Shown one piece after another: positions 1 through 11,232 of a stretch of DNA of 64,000 nucleotides (position 1 is the stretch's first letter; the number at the start of each line of letters is the position of its first letter). Location of the stretch: NCBI GenBank assembly GCA_015059285.1, contig SVAS01000002.1:66572-130571 (forward strand), written 5' to 3'. Made by a program: the position numbers and the translations under genes. The notes under the pieces were generated by a model. It ran no database searches and had not been told where the DNA came from. It saw only the letters and a list, made by a program, of their open reading frames with translations. Source of the DNA: Bacillota bacterium (GTDB lineage Bacteria; Bacillota_I; Bacilli_A; RF39; UBA660).

Positions 1-1448
1 CCACTAATTGTTTCAAGCAATTCTTTTTTTGTAGATAGGTATGTTTCTTCTTTTGGAAGCATTAGGTTATAACCTCCTGCTGCTCCTCTTGGTACGATAG
101 TTATTTTTTGAACATCATTAGCACCTTCTAATTTAATACCAATGACAGCATGACCTGCTTCATGATAAGCAACAACTTTCTTTTCTTTTTCTGTATATTT
201 ATGACTTTTTTTTGCAGGTCCCATTAAAACTCTATCATGAGCTTCATCTATTTCTGACATAGTAATAGCATCTTTATTTCTTCTAACTGTTAATAAGGCT
301 GCTTCATTAAGTAAATTTTCTAAGTCAGCACCACTAAATCCAACTGTTCTTTTTGCTATATTAGAAAGTTTAACCCCTTTAGCAAAAATTTTACCTTTAG
401 CATGAACTCCAAGAATTTCTTCTCTGCCTTTTACATCAGGCAAATTAACTGTAACTTGTCTATCAAAACGGCCTGGACGAAGTAATGCTGGATCTAATAC
501 ATCTGGACGGTTAGTAGCAGCTATAATTATTATTCCTTCATTTGCTCCAAAGCCATCCATTTCAGTTAATAATTGGTTTAATGTTTGTTCTCTTTCATCA
601 TGTCCACCACCTAAACCAGCACCTCTTTGACGTCCCACTGCATCTATTTCATCAATAAATATCAAACAAGGTGCAGTTTGTTTTGCTTGTTTAAACATAT
701 CTCTAACACGGCTTGCTCCAACTCCAACAAATAGTTCTACAAATTCAGAACCGCTTATATAGTAAAAAGGAACATTTGCTTCACCGGCAACTGATCTAGC
801 AAGTAATGTTTTACCAGTCCCTGGAGGCCCTACAAGAAGAACTCCTTTTGGAATTCTAGCTCCTAGTTTTTGAAACTTATTAGGATTTTTTAAAAAATCA
901 ATAAGTTCTGCTACTTCTTCTTTTTCTTCAGTAAGACCAGCTACATCTTTAAATGTAACTTTCTTTTGACCACTACTAAGACGAGCTCTACTTCTACCAA
1001 AATCCATTGATTTGTTTGCGCCACCCATTTGTCTTGTTATAAAGAAAAAAGCAAAACCTAGTAATACTACCATTGGTAAAATATTAACTAAGAAAAACAT
1101 AAATGCACTTGAATCTGGGTCATTTACAGTTGTTAATTTGAAACTATGTTCTTCTTGTTCACTTAATATCTTATTCATGATTTCTTCAGATAAAGGAACT
1201 CTAATAAAGAATGTTTCATTTTCATTATAACCTTCTAATTTCCCTTTTAATTCATATACACTCGCACCATTTCTAGGTACTATTGTCATCTCTGTAACTT
1301 TCCCTTCGTTTAAAGATGATACGAATTTATCATAGGTAAGAACATTTACTTTTTGGTTTAAAATATCCATGAAATAAACAATACCTATTAAAAATAAAAA
1401 TAAGAATAAATAAGGTAGTACCCCTCTTTTTACAGCTTTTTTATTCAT
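1..1448 (-). CDS. ftsH: ATP-dependent zinc metalloprotease FtsH (C-terminus cut by window edge)
   Basis: Reverse-strand translation contains [13 protein letters not shown]..., Walker [29 protein letters not shown], and HEAGHA zinc motif; open through position 1. Confidence 0.95.
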   Translation of the reverse strand, partial: MNKKAVKRGVLPYLFLFLFLIGIVYFMDILNQKVNVLTYDKFVSSLNEGKVTEMTIVPRNGASVYELKGKLEGYNENETFFIRVPLSEEIMNKILSEQEEHSFKLTTVNDPDSSAFMFFLVNILPMVVLLGFAFFFITRQMGGANKSMDFGRSRARLSSGQKKVTFKDVAGLTEEKEEVAELIDFLKNPNKFQKLGARIPKGVLLVGPPGTGKTLLARSVAGEANVPFYYISGSEFVELFVGVGASRVRDMFKQAKQTAPCLIFIDEIDAVGRQRGAGLGGGHDEREQTLNQLLTEMDGFGANEGIIIIAATNRPDVLDPALLRPGRFDRQVTVNLPDVKGREEILGVHAKGKIFAKGVKLSNIAKRTVGFSGADLENLLNEAALLTVRRNKDAITMSEIDEAHDRVLMGPAKKSHKYTEKEKKVVAYHEAGHAVIGIKLEGANDVQKITIVPRGAAGGYNLMLPKEETYLSTKKELLETIS

Positions 1449-1462
1449 GAATTAATTCCTCC

Positions 1463-2791
1463 TTAATAATACTTAAGTATTATATCATATTTTCCTTGTT
1501 TTGTTTTATCAAATTTAGATTTTTTTAATCCTGGCAACCAAACAATGTTTTCATTACTATCAACAACAATAGGCCAAATATCTCTTTCTTCTTTGGTAAC
1601 TTTACTATCTATAAAAATGTCATTTATTTTTTTTCTACCAACCATTCCTAAAACATGCATTTTGTCTCCATCTTTTCTACTTCTTACATGTAATGGAAGT
1701 TTTACTTCTTTGCTATCTAAATAACAAATATAATTATTTGTTTCTTCACTTTCTTCTAAAAACTCTATGTTTTTACCATTTGGTAAATTAACATGTTCAA
1801 TTAATTCAATTTCATATTCACTATTTGAAATAGGATTTTCAATTAAAACTAAATTATTATATGTTTTTCTAGCTTGAATATTATTTGGTAAATGAACTAA
1901 AGAATTAGCTTTTTTAGAATGAATTAATTCATACAATATTTCAGCGTGTCTATCTGTTATTAACATCAAATCATCTTGATAAATATGTTCTAAAATATAA
2001 TAAATTATTTTCATTTGAATAACGTGATCTTCTTCTTTAAATTTTTCTATATTTAAAATACTATCTGGATATATTACATTTATCTTTTTTTCAACTTGTT
2101 TGTCTATATAATTATTATATTCTAATAATGTTTTACTAAATTTATAAAACTTTTGATGAACATTTTTTTCTTCTTTTTTTAATTCTGGAACAATATATTT
2201 ACGAAAACGATTTCGTGTATACACATCTTTTTTGTTTGATGAATCTATCGCATATGGTATGGTATTATTTTTACAAAACTCTAATATTTCTTCTTTTGTT
2301 ACATGGATAAGAGGTCTTACTATTTTATAATTATCAGCATCTACTATTTTAGAAAATCCACTATATCCTTTTAGAGTAGATCCTCTAACAATACGCATTA
2401 AAATAGTTTCTATTAAATCATCTCCATGATGAGCCGTAAATAAATATTTAGCATGATATTTTTTTATAATATTTTTAAAAAAATTATAACGTTTGGTATG
2501 CGCTTCGCTATGAAAATTATCATCGCCATAATCCTCTATAACCATCGTTTCAAAAATTATATTATTATTTCGGCAATACTTTTCCACAAACTCTTGTTCT
2601 TCTTTTTGACCTATTCTACCTGTATTATGGTTCACATGTGCACACACAATTTCTATGTCTATTGCTTTTTTTAACTTCAACAAAAGATATAACAAAGACA
2701 TAGAATCTGGACCACCTGATGTTGCCACTACTAAAAAGTCCCCATACTTAATATTTAAATCATTAAATAAAAAACTATATGCTTCTTCCAT
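1463..2791 (-). CDS. tilS: tRNA(Ile)-lysidine synthase
   Basis: SGGPDSMSLLYLL PP-loop motif; adjacent to ftsH as in Bacilli. Confidence 0.93.
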   Translation of the reverse strand: MEEAYSFLFNDLNIKYGDFLVVATSGGPDSMSLLYLLLKLKKAIDIEIVCAHVNHNTGRIGQKEEQEFVEKYCRNNNIIFETMVIEDYGDDNFHSEAHTKRYNFFKNIIKKYHAKYLFTAHHGDDLIETILMRIVRGSTLKGYSGFSKIVDADNYKIVRPLIHVTKEEILEFCKNNTIPYAIDSSNKKDVYTRNRFRKYIVPELKKEEKNVHQKFYKFSKTLLEYNNYIDKQVEKKINVIYPDSILNIEKFKEEDHVIQMKIIYYILEHIYQDDLMLITDRHAEILYELIHSKKANSLVHLPNNIQARKTYNNLVLIENPISNSEYEIELIEHVNLPNGKNIEFLEESEETNNYICYLDSKEVKLPLHVRSRKDGDKMHVLGMVGRKKINDIFIDSKVTKEERDIWPIVVDSNENIVWLPGLKKSKFDKTKQGKYDIILKYY

Positions 2792-2798
2792 AATTCAC

Positions 2799-3449
2799 CT
2801 ACCAATTTATTTTTTCTATATTATTTTTTTCTAAAAAATTATTAATTTTTGAAAATGGCTTACTTCCAAAAAATCCTCTATAGGCTGATAAAGGCGAAGG
2901 ATGAACTGCTTCTAAAATTAAATGTCTTCTATTCGTGATTAAGTTTTTTTTACTTCTAGCATAACTTCCCCATAATACAAATATTACTGGTTTTTCTCTT
3001 TCATTTAATTTAGATATTACCGCATCAGTAAATATTTCCCATCCTTTATCTTTATGTGATAAAGGTCTATCTTTTATAACACTCATGATTGAATTTAATA
3101 AAAATACACCTTGTTTAGACCAATCAGTTAAGTCATTTCCTTGTCTTTTTATACCTAAATCGTCTTCTAATTCTTTTAATATATTTTGTAAAGACGGTGG
3201 CCGAGGTACTGAATCATGTACAGAAAAAGAAAGTCCATGTGCTTCTTTATCACCATGATATGGATCTTGGCCTAAAATAACAACTTTTACTTCATCATAA
3301 TCTGTATATCTAAAAGCATTAAATATATCCGCATATGCAGGAAAACATCTTTTTGTTTTGTATTCATTTTTAACAAAAATACCTAATTTTTTAAAGTAAT
3401 CTTTTTTTACTTCATCTTTTAAAGCAATATCCCAGTTTTTATTAATCAT
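2799..3449 (-). CDS. ung: Uracil-DNA glycosylase family 1
   Basis: GQDPYHG and HPSPLSAYRGFFGSKPFS motifs. Confidence 0.97.
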   Translation of the reverse strand: MINKNWDIALKDEVKKDYFKKLGIFVKNEYKTKRCFPAYADIFNAFRYTDYDEVKVVILGQDPYHGDKEAHGLSFSVHDSVPRPPSLQNILKELEDDLGIKRQGNDLTDWSKQGVFLLNSIMSVIKDRPLSHKDKGWEIFTDAVISKLNEREKPVIFVLWGSYARSKKNLITNRRHLILEAVHPSPLSAYRGFFGSKPFSKINNFLEKNNIEKINW

Positions 3450-3651
3450 AATATCACAACCTATTAATATTTTATCAAATAGTATCTTTTAAATCTATAC
3501 AATTATCAAAATATTAAATGAATTAAAAGATTGGTATCACTTTACCATACACCTATAAAAAAAACAAATGCATATTTTTTGTTTTCTTTATAAATTTTTT
3601 CACGCAATATAAAATTTGGTATATATAAAATTAAATTTTATACAAATAGCT

Positions 3652-4959
3652 TTAATTATTTTTTTTGTTTTTATAAAAATTTAATTCAAAAAAAACATCT
3701 TCTTTTAATTTAAAAAGAGCATATATATTAATAATTGCTAGAAAAGCTACTAAAATATCTACAAAAGACCATAAAAAACTTGAGGATAAAATACACCCTA
3801 AAAATAAAACTATCAAAGAACTTATTTTTAATAAATTTAAGTGTATTGGTTTTATTTTTTCAATAAAGTACTTTAGACTAGATTCCCCATCATAATAACC
3901 TGTTAGAATGGTTGTAAATGAAAATAATAAAACTGATATAAACAATAAAATGTTACCAACTGAACCTAAATGATACTGAAATGCATATTGGGTTATTTCA
4001 ATTCCATTAACATCAGTTAATACTAATTCTTTATAGTTAGACGTCATGACTATAATTACTGTTGAAGTGCAAATTAATAATGTTGTTATATAAATACCCA
4101 ACATTTGGATATATCCTTGCGAAGCAGGACTATTAGTAGATGAAGTTGAAGATGTAATGCTCCCCGTTCCTAAACCCGCTTCATTTGAAAATATTCCTCT
4201 TTGCATTCCTATTATAATTGAGTAAAATATTCCACCATAGATAGATTTAAAAGTAAATGCAGATGTTATTATTTCCTTAAATATATTGGGTATTAAAGTA
4301 ATATTTTTTATGCTTACAAAAACAGCTATTCCAATATAAAGTAAAGTCATAATAGGCACTAATTTAGATGAAAAAGACGCTATTTTTTTAAGTCCACCAT
4401 ATATAATTAATGATGTTATTAATACTAATAATATTCCTATTATAAATTTTGGTATATTAATTATTTCTACAAAAGATTTAGTGATCGTATTACCTTGTAT
4501 ACCTACAAAACCTCCCACATAACTAACAAGTATTAATAAAGCGTATAAACTTCCTAACCATGTTTTTTTTAAACCTTCTTTTATATAATAAGACGGACCT
4601 CCCTTATACTCATTACCATCTTGTTTTCTATAAATTATACCTAAAACTGTTTCAGAAAAGGTATTTGAAGCAGATAAAAAAGCACTTATCCACATCCAAA
4701 ATATGCTACCAGGTCCTCCTATATATAAAGCCAGAGAAACTCCTGCTATACTTCCTACACCAATTCTAGAACCCAAAGTCATAAAAAAACTTTGAATGGG
4801 AGTTATGCCTCGCTTTTTATTTTCCTTTTTTATTAGATTTTTAAACATCTGTTTAAAATCAAATTGAACACCCCTAAGTTTAAATGTAAAGTAAATTCCT
4901 GATATAAAAATAAGGGCTGATGCTAAAGCCCAAACTAGTTTATTTATTATTTCTAACAT
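3652..4959 (-). CDS. Sodium:alanine symporter (AGCS) family transporter
   Basis: RGITPIQSFFMTLGSRIGVGSIAGV...GGPGSIFWMW...GGPSYYI; many TM segments. Confidence 0.88.
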   Translation of the reverse strand: MLEIINKLVWALASALIFISGIYFTFKLRGVQFDFKQMFKNLIKKENKKRGITPIQSFFMTLGSRIGVGSIAGVSLALYIGGPGSIFWMWISAFLSASNTFSETVLGIIYRKQDGNEYKGGPSYYIKEGLKKTWLGSLYALLILVSYVGGFVGIQGNTITKSFVEIINIPKFIIGILLVLITSLIIYGGLKKIASFSSKLVPIMTLLYIGIAVFVSIKNITLIPNIFKEIITSAFTFKSIYGGIFYSIIIGMQRGIFSNEAGLGTGSITSSTSSTNSPASQGYIQMLGIYITTLLICTSTVIIVMTSNYKELVLTDVNGIEITQYAFQYHLGSVGNILLFISVLLFSFTTILTGYYDGESSLKYFIEKIKPIHLNLLKISSLIVLFLGCILSSSFLWSFVDILVAFLAIINIYALFKLKEDVFFELNFYKNKKNN

Positions 4960-5004
4960 ATTATCACCAATATCATTTTATTATATACTGGTGTCTATAT
5001 ATGT

Positions 5005-5835
5005 CTATTTAAGATGATTGGCTATTTCTACAAATAATTGAAGTGATATTTGTTCTGCCCGAACACTTAAATCCATATTATGTTTTTTTAATATTTCTTC
5101 TACTTTTTCAAGATTATAACCTTTCAAATTATTTCTTAATGTTTTTCTTTTTTGTTTAAAACTATCGCGAATTAAATTAAAGAATAACATATTATCTTCA
5201 AGTTTTAATAAGCTTTCTTTTTTCTTAAATTCAACTACAATACTATCTACATTAGGCTTTGGTAAAAATACATGTTTACTTACATCCATAATTTTAGATA
5301 TCTCAAAATAATATTGCAAGAATATAGATAAAGAACTATAATCTTTTGACCCAGGTTGTGCTTTAAAACGATCTCCCACTTCTTTTTGTACCATAACAAC
5401 AATTTTATCTACATTTATATTATCCTCTATTATTTTCATAATAATTGGCGTTGTTATATAGTAAGGGAGATTAGCAACTACATATAATTTTTTATATTCA
5501 TACTTTTTTAAATTTTCATTAATATTTACTTTTAAAAAATCTTGATATATAACTTCATAATTACTATAATTTTTTAAATTTTCCTCTAATATTGGTTTTA
5601 GTTTTATATCTATTTCATAACACAAAACATTTTTAGCTTTTTCACAAAGTTTATAAGTAAGCGAACCTGCTCCGGGACCAATTTCTATAACTAAAGTATC
5701 TTCATTAACACCCGATTTATTTACAATGCTATTAATTATATTTTCATCTACAATAAAGTTTTGACCAAAATTTTTTTTAAAATTAAATTGTTTTTCATTT
5801 AATTTTTTTTGCATTTTTGTAGGAGAATATTCCAT
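5005..5835 (-). CDS. rsmA: 16S rRNA dimethyladenosine transferase
   Basis: KKNFGQNFIVDENII, EIGPGAGSLT, NLPYYITTPI motifs. Confidence 0.96.
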   Translation of the reverse strand: MEYSPTKMQKKLNEKQFNFKKNFGQNFIVDENIINSIVNKSGVNEDTLVIEIGPGAGSLTYKLCEKAKNVLCYEIDIKLKPILEENLKNYSNYEVIYQDFLKVNINENLKKYEYKKLYVVANLPYYITTPIIMKIIEDNINVDKIVVMVQKEVGDRFKAQPGSKDYSSLSIFLQYYFEISKIMDVSKHVFLPKPNVDSIVVEFKKKESLLKLEDNMLFFNLIRDSFKQKRKTLRNNLKGYNLEKVEEILKKHNMDLSVRAEQISLQLFVEIANHLK

Positions 5836-5850
5836 TTAATCACATCCATA

Positions 5851-6756
5851 CTAATCATTATTTTTTATAGAAGTTGCGGCGATTGCAGCTTCTCCTATAG
5901 CGGTAGATATTTGATATACTTTTTTACTTACAATATCTCCACACGCATAAATTCCCTTTATATTAGTTTGCATATCTTCATCTACTTCAATATACCCATT
6001 TTTTGTTTTTATATTTAAATTTTTTAAATAATTTATATCAGGATCAAAACCAATGTAGATAAATAATCCTTTTACATTTAGTTCTTTATTATTTAAATCA
6101 ACGCTATCTAAAACATTATCTTTTTCATTAATATTAGTAACTTTACTATTAAATAATATTTCTATATTAGATTTTTCTTTTATTTTAGATTGTAAAATTT
6201 CATCCGCTTTTAATTTATCACTTCTATTTATAATATAAACTTTTGAAGTAATATTAGATAAATATAAAGCTCCTGTTAAAGCACTATTTCCTCCACCTAC
6301 TAAAGCAACTTCTTTATCTTTGAAAAAACTGCCATCACAAATAGCGCAATAACTGATTCCATGTCCTATTAATTTTTCTTCATTAGATAGTCCTAGTTTT
6401 CTAGGAGTACGACCTGTTGCTAAAATAATATTTTTAGTTTTGAATTCATCCCTATTTGTTTTTACTATTTTTTCTTCACCATTACATACAATTTCCACTA
6501 CATTACCATATTTATACTCAATTTGTTGATTTTTAATTTGTTCATAAATAGAAAGAGCTAAATCGGTACCATTTATTTTCGTAAATCCAGGATAATTCTC
6601 AATTTCTGTTGTTTTATTTAATACTCCACCTGGCATTTCTCGCTCTATGAGTAATACATTTATACCCGACCTTTTTAAATAAAGAGCAGCGGTCATTCCA
6701 GCTACTCCTGCTCCAATTACTATACAATCATAACTATTCATCGTCATCATCTCCAT
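5851..6756 (-). CDS. trxB: Thioredoxin reductase-like FAD/NAD(P) oxidoreductase
   Basis: GAGVAGMTAALYL; CAICDG redox motif; GIYACGDI. Confidence 0.92.
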   Translation of the reverse strand: MEMMTMNSYDCIVIGAGVAGMTAALYLKRSGINVLLIEREMPGGVLNKTTEIENYPGFTKINGTDLALSIYEQIKNQQIEYKYGNVVEIVCNGEEKIVKTNRDEFKTKNIILATGRTPRKLGLSNEEKLIGHGISYCAICDGSFFKDKEVALVGGGNSALTGALYLSNITSKVYIINRSDKLKADEILQSKIKEKSNIEILFNSKVTNINEKDNVLDSVDLNNKELNVKGLFIYIGFDPDINYLKNLNIKTKNGYIEVDEDMQTNIKGIYACGDIVSKKVYQISTAIGEAAIAATSIKNND

Positions 6757-7537
6757 TATATAAGTTTTGGAATTTAGAACCTTTATTTAAAGTTAAAAAC
6801 ATTATTAAACCTATAATTACCATTAAAAATGAAACTAATTGAGCCATTTTAATACTACCTAACATTAAACTATCTGTACGCATTCCTTCTATGAAAAATC
6901 TACCAACACCATACCAAATAAGGTATAAAGATGTTAATTGCCCTACTTTTAAATAACTATACTTGCGCATTAAAACTAAGAAAGAAAAACCTAATAAACA
7001 CCAAATAGATTCATAAAGAAACGTAGGATGATAATAAAATCCGCCTATATGCATTCCTTCTATTATGAAATCAGGAATAAATAAATTATGAAGTGTTTGT
7101 AAAGTGGTGATAGCCCCATGCGCTTCACTATTAAAAAAGTTTCCCCATCTACCAATTGCTTGTCCTAATATCAACCCTATAACAATAAAGTCTAAAATAC
7201 GCAAAGTCTTAATTTTATATTTTTTAGTATAGAATATAATGAAAAGCAATCCAGCTATTAAACCACCATGAATAGCAAGTCCTCCTTCCCATACCTTAAA
7301 GATACTTATGGGATCTTGCATATAATAATCAAAATTAAATATTACATAATATAATCTGGCCCCTATTAAAGCAATAGGAATAAGATAGAAAAACAAATTA
7401 ACCATGAAATTTTCTGGTATTTTAAATTTTTTTGCTTCTTTTAATACAATTAAGCCTCCTAATAAAATTGCTAAAAACATTATAACAGAATACCAATAAA
7501 TTTTTATTGAACCAAACGATATTAATATAGGGTTCAT
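6734..7537 (-). CDS. lgt: Prolipoprotein diacylglyceryl transferase
   Basis: GGLAIHGGLI, GRWGNFFNSEAHG motifs, multi-TM. Confidence 0.95.
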   Translation of the reverse strand: MNPILISFGSIKIYWYSVIMFLAILLGGLIVLKEAKKFKIPENFMVNLFFYLIPIALIGARLYYVIFNFDYYMQDPISIFKVWEGGLAIHGGLIAGLLFIIFYTKKYKIKTLRILDFIVIGLILGQAIGRWGNFFNSEAHGAITTLQTLHNLFIPDFIIEGMHIGGFYYHPTFLYESIWCLLGFSFLVLMRKYSYLKVGQLTSLYLIWYGVGRFFIEGMRTDSLMLGSIKMAQLVSFLMVIIGLIMFLTLNKGSKFQNLYNGDDDDE

Positions 7538-7971
7538 TCTCTGTTCCCCCTTGCTAGTATAGGTTCAATAATCATAATATCCATTAATACATTCATAACA
7601 GATATTAATACAGCAACTATAAATGCAAAGAAAATTCCATTTATTTCAAAGTGAGAACCTAAAATAAAGTCAGTAACATGTAAAATAAAGACATTAATAA
7701 AAGGATAAAATAGCCCTAACGTTAATCCTGTAATAGGTAGTGTTAGCCAAACAATAATTGGTTTTACAGTTTTGTTTAATAAATAAATAATGATTGAAGC
7801 AAATAATCCCCAAATACCAAAATAACTATTATCTATATATATTGTCTTTTTAAAAATAATAGATACTATAATTAAAACAAGGGCATAAGCTACCATATGA
7901 ATTAACCAATCTATAAAACGATTTAAATGTGCTTTAGTGCTTGTTTTTTTATCCATAATAATAAGTTTCAT
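7534..7971 (-). CDS. Phage-holin family 4 (YvlD-type) membrane protein
   Basis: Four predicted TMs; LLNKTVKPIIVWLTLPITGLTLGLFYPFIN pattern typical of the family. Confidence 0.75.
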   Translation of the reverse strand: MKLIIMDKKTSTKAHLNRFIDWLIHMVAYALVLIIVSIIFKKTIYIDNSYFGIWGLFASIIIYLLNKTVKPIIVWLTLPITGLTLGLFYPFINVFILHVTDFILGSHFEINGIFFAFIVAVLISVMNVLMDIMIIEPILARGNRE

Positions 7972-8008
7972 ATATTCATCTCCTTATTTTATTATAACAC
8001 ACTTAACC

Positions 8009-9982
8009 CTATTTTTCACTTTTCATTTCAAACAAAATGTCTCTTAATTCTGTTGCCCTTTCAAAATCAAGATTTTTAGCAGCTTCTTTCATTTCTACTT
8101 CTATTTTAGTCATAAGTTTTTCTTTGTCTTTTTTACTCATTTTTGGTGTTTGTTTAATTTCTATTTCTTCTTTGTTACTTATTAATTCTCTTATTTCTTT
8201 AATAATTGTTTTTGGAATAATATTATGTTCTTCGTTATATTTTTCTTGTATTTCTCTTCTACGTTTAGTTTCATCTATAGCTATTTTCATAGAATTACTA
8301 ATAGTATCAGCGTACATAATAACTTTACCAGATGCGTTTCTAGCTGCTCTACCTATTGTTTGAATTAAACTTCTATCACTTCTTAAAAATCCTTGTTTAT
8401 CTGCATCTAATATAGCTATTAAACTAACTTCAGGAATATCTAATCCCTCTCTTAATAAATTAATACCAACTAGAACATCATATTTTCCAAGTCTCAAATC
8501 TCTAATAATTCTAAGGCGTTCTAAAGTTTTAATTTCGCTATGTAAATATGCGACTTTGATGTCTAATTTTTTTAGATATGTTGTAAGTTCTTCTGCCATT
8601 CTAATAGTTAAGGTTGTAATTAATGTTCTTTCGTTTTTACTAATTTGCTTATTAATTTCTTCTACTAAATCATCAATTTGATTTTTAGATGGGCGAACTT
8701 CTATAGTTGGATCAAGAAGTCCTGTTGGTCTTATTATTTGTTCTATTTTTTTATTGTTAGTTTTTTCTAATTCATATTCTCCTGGGGTTGCAGAAACAAA
8801 AATCACTTGATCTATCTTTTCTTCAAATTCATTAAATTTTAAAGGACGATTATCCATAGCACTTGGTAATCTAAAACCATAATCTACTAAAACTTGTTTT
8901 CTTGCTTGATCTCCGTTAAACATTCCTCTAATTTGTGGGACTGTTACATGGGATTCATCTATAACCAATAAGAAATCTTTTTTAAAAAAATCAATTAAAG
9001 TAGTTGGAGTTGCCCCCGGTTCTTTAAGAGCTAGAGGGCGAGAATAATTTTCTACACCTCTACAAAAACCTGTTTCTTCAAGCATTTCTAAATCATAATT
9101 TGTTCTTTCCATTAAACGCTGATATTCTAATAATTTATTTTCTTTTTTAAAATATTCTAATCTAGCTTCTAATTCTTCTCTAATATTTTTAATAGCAATT
9201 TTTAATTTATCCTCACTAGTAACAAAGTGACTGGCCGGGAAAATAGATATTGTTTTTTTATTTATTAAAGACTTTCCTGTTAAAGTATCAAATTCACTTA
9301 TTCTTTCTATTTCATCTCCAAAAAATTCAACGCGAATACCTTTACCATGTTGGTTAACAGGAACTAATTCTAATACATCTCCTTTAACTCTGAAACTTCC
9401 TCTTTTTAAATCCATATTATTTCTTTCATATAACATTTCAATTAACTTTTGTAAAACTAAATCTCTATCAATACTATCCCCAACAGTTAGTGTTAACATT
9501 TTTTTCTTATATTCTTCTATTTCTCCAATACCGTAGATACAAGATACAGACGCAACGACAATTACGTCATTATTATTTAATAGGGAAGATGTGGCAGAAT
9601 GTCTTAGTTCATCTATTTCGTCATTAATAGAAGCATCCTTTTCTATATATGTGTCAGTTTTTGCTACATAAGCTTCTGGTTGATAATAGTCATAATAAGA
9701 CACAAAATATTCTACATGATTGTTAGGAAATAATTCTTTTAGTTCTGAATATAACTGTCCAGCTAGAGTTTTATTATGAGCTAAAACTAAGGTCGGCTTA
9801 TTAATTTCTTTTATAACATTTGCGATTGTGAAAGTTTTTCCTGTACCAGTTGCTCCCAATAAAACTTGATGCTTTTCATCATTTTTAATACCTTCTACTA
9901 ATTTTTCTATGGCTTGTGGCTGATCCCCACTAGGTTTATATTTTGAGACTAATTCAAACATATCACACCTCTTTTCTAACAT
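8009..9982 (-). CDS. uvrB: Excinuclease ABC subunit B (likely start MFELVSKY a few codons in)
   Basis: [45 protein letters not shown] motif at C-terminus. Confidence 0.98.
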   Translation of the reverse strand: MLEKRCDMFELVSKYKPSGDQPQAIEKLVEGIKNDEKHQVLLGATGTGKTFTIANVIKEINKPTLVLAHNKTLAGQLYSELKELFPNNHVEYFVSYYDYYQPEAYVAKTDTYIEKDASINDEIDELRHSATSSLLNNNDVIVVASVSCIYGIGEIEEYKKKMLTLTVGDSIDRDLVLQKLIEMLYERNNMDLKRGSFRVKGDVLELVPVNQHGKGIRVEFFGDEIERISEFDTLTGKSLINKKTISIFPASHFVTSEDKLKIAIKNIREELEARLEYFKKENKLLEYQRLMERTNYDLEMLEETGFCRGVENYSRPLALKEPGATPTTLIDFFKKDFLLVIDESHVTVPQIRGMFNGDQARKQVLVDYGFRLPSAMDNRPLKFNEFEEKIDQVIFVSATPGEYELEKTNNKKIEQIIRPTGLLDPTIEVRPSKNQIDDLVEEINKQISKNERTLITTLTIRMAEELTTYLKKLDIKVAYLHSEIKTLERLRIIRDLRLGKYDVLVGINLLREGLDIPEVSLIAILDADKQGFLRSDRSLIQTIGRAARNASGKVIMYADTISNSMKIAIDETKRRREIQEKYNEEHNIIPKTIIKEIRELISNKEEIEIKQTPKMSKKDKEKLMTKIEVEMKEAAKNLDFERATELRDILFEMKSEK

Positions 9983-11146
9983 TTATTTTTCTTCTTTTTG
10001 TTTTTTTAAATAATCTTTATTTAGTTTTTTTATTAATTCATCTATAGATGAATAACTATATTTACTTTCACTTTCTAAACTTGGAGTATCACTTTCTAAA
10101 ATTTTAATAGAATTAAGATCCAAATTAATAGGATTAATTTCTTTAGTAGTTTCAAAGTGAATAATTTGGCCTTGGCTTGATTTTGTTCCAAACATAGCAA
10201 ACGACATTAAATCGGCGGCAAAACCTCCTGGTAATTTATAACAAATAGAAGGAACTGCTTTATTTTTAACATCATAGCCATATTCTCCCACTGGTCCATA
10301 TTTTATTTTTTCTTCTGGAAGGCTTTTACTAGGACATTGGTGTAATAAATCTTCACTTCTTTTAAATACCGTATTATATAAATATGTTCCGCTAGCGATT
10401 ATTGGATTACACTCTAAAACATCTACAATTGATTTTCCTAATTTGTTTTTACCAATATATAAATCAACAACATAAGATTTAGGAAAATCTGTTTTATTTA
10501 AGGTGTTTATTACTTCTTGTAGTTTTTCCATAATTACTTCTTTAATTGTTTCAAGTAAAAAATCATGAACTCGGGAAATATTATATATTTGTCCATTTAC
10601 AATAAAAGCTCTATATTCTAAAAGACCTTTTGAATCTTCAGCAATTTCTACAACATCACTGATAATAAAATCATCTTGTTTATGTTCCTCTAAAGCTTTG
10701 ATAAAAGGTTTTTCTTGTTCAAAAAACTGTTCTACTGAAATAATTTGACTATAATTTTTATTTTTTGTTTTAAAAAAGACACTATCTTTTCCAAATAAAT
10801 CAACAATTTTTTTAGGATTAGCTAAAATTTGTTCCCCTGTTAATATAATCTTTGTTCGATCTGTATTTAAATAATTGGGCCAATTCAAAGTCTTTTCATA
10901 ATCATCAATTCCAACTAAAGATAATCCTCCATGTTTAATTACAGCTTCTACTAATTTTTGAGCTTCCAACGCACCTGTTCTTGGAAAAATTTTTTTACCC
11001 TTAATCTCTATAACATTATCATCTTTATCATAAAACAAATCATTTTTTTCATCATAAAAAAGATAAACACCTATTTCTTTAGCATAATCCATTTCTAAAT
11101 CAAATAAACCTCTTTTTATAGAATAACAATAATACATATTTATCAC
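9983..11146 (-). CDS. ATP-grasp domain protein (R2K/DUF4343-like)
   Basis: FFKTKNKNYSQII...DDFIISDVVEI...EYRAFIVNGQIYNISR...IVDVLECNPI ATP-grasp pattern; own -10 TATAAT upstream. Confidence 0.6.
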   Translation of the reverse strand: MINMYYCYSIKRGLFDLEMDYAKEIGVYLFYDEKNDLFYDKDDNVIEIKGKKIFPRTGALEAQKLVEAVIKHGGLSLVGIDDYEKTLNWPNYLNTDRTKIILTGEQILANPKKIVDLFGKDSVFFKTKNKNYSQIISVEQFFEQEKPFIKALEEHKQDDFIISDVVEIAEDSKGLLEYRAFIVNGQIYNISRVHDFLLETIKEVIMEKLQEVINTLNKTDFPKSYVVDLYIGKNKLGKSIVDVLECNPIIASGTYLYNTVFKRSEDLLHQCPSKSLPEEKIKYGPVGEYGYDVKNKAVPSICYKLPGGFAADLMSFAMFGTKSSQGQIIHFETTKEINPINLDLNSIKILESDTPSLESESKYSYSSIDELIKKLNKDYLKKQKEEK

Positions 11147-11210
11147 ACTTTCTTTTTATTTAAAATTTGTTGTTATTATATCATTTATCAGAATAATTGA
11201 AAATACTAAA

Positions 11211-11232
11211 AAAAGCAGAAAACTGCTTTTAT
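11211..11232 (-). terminator. Rho-independent terminator after noc/parB
   Basis: Minus strand AAAAGCAGTTTTCTGCTTTTTTT. Confidence 0.75.

Noticed and set aside
1012-1230. Plus-strand 72-aa ORF opposite ftsH
   Set aside because: Lies entirely antisense to the ftsH N-terminal region, no SD, composition is a mirror of the real gene.
3624-3642. TATAAAATTAAATTTTATA palindrome between ung and the AGCS gene
   Set aside because: Purely A/T, weak hairpin; may be a poor terminator but not distinguishable from background.
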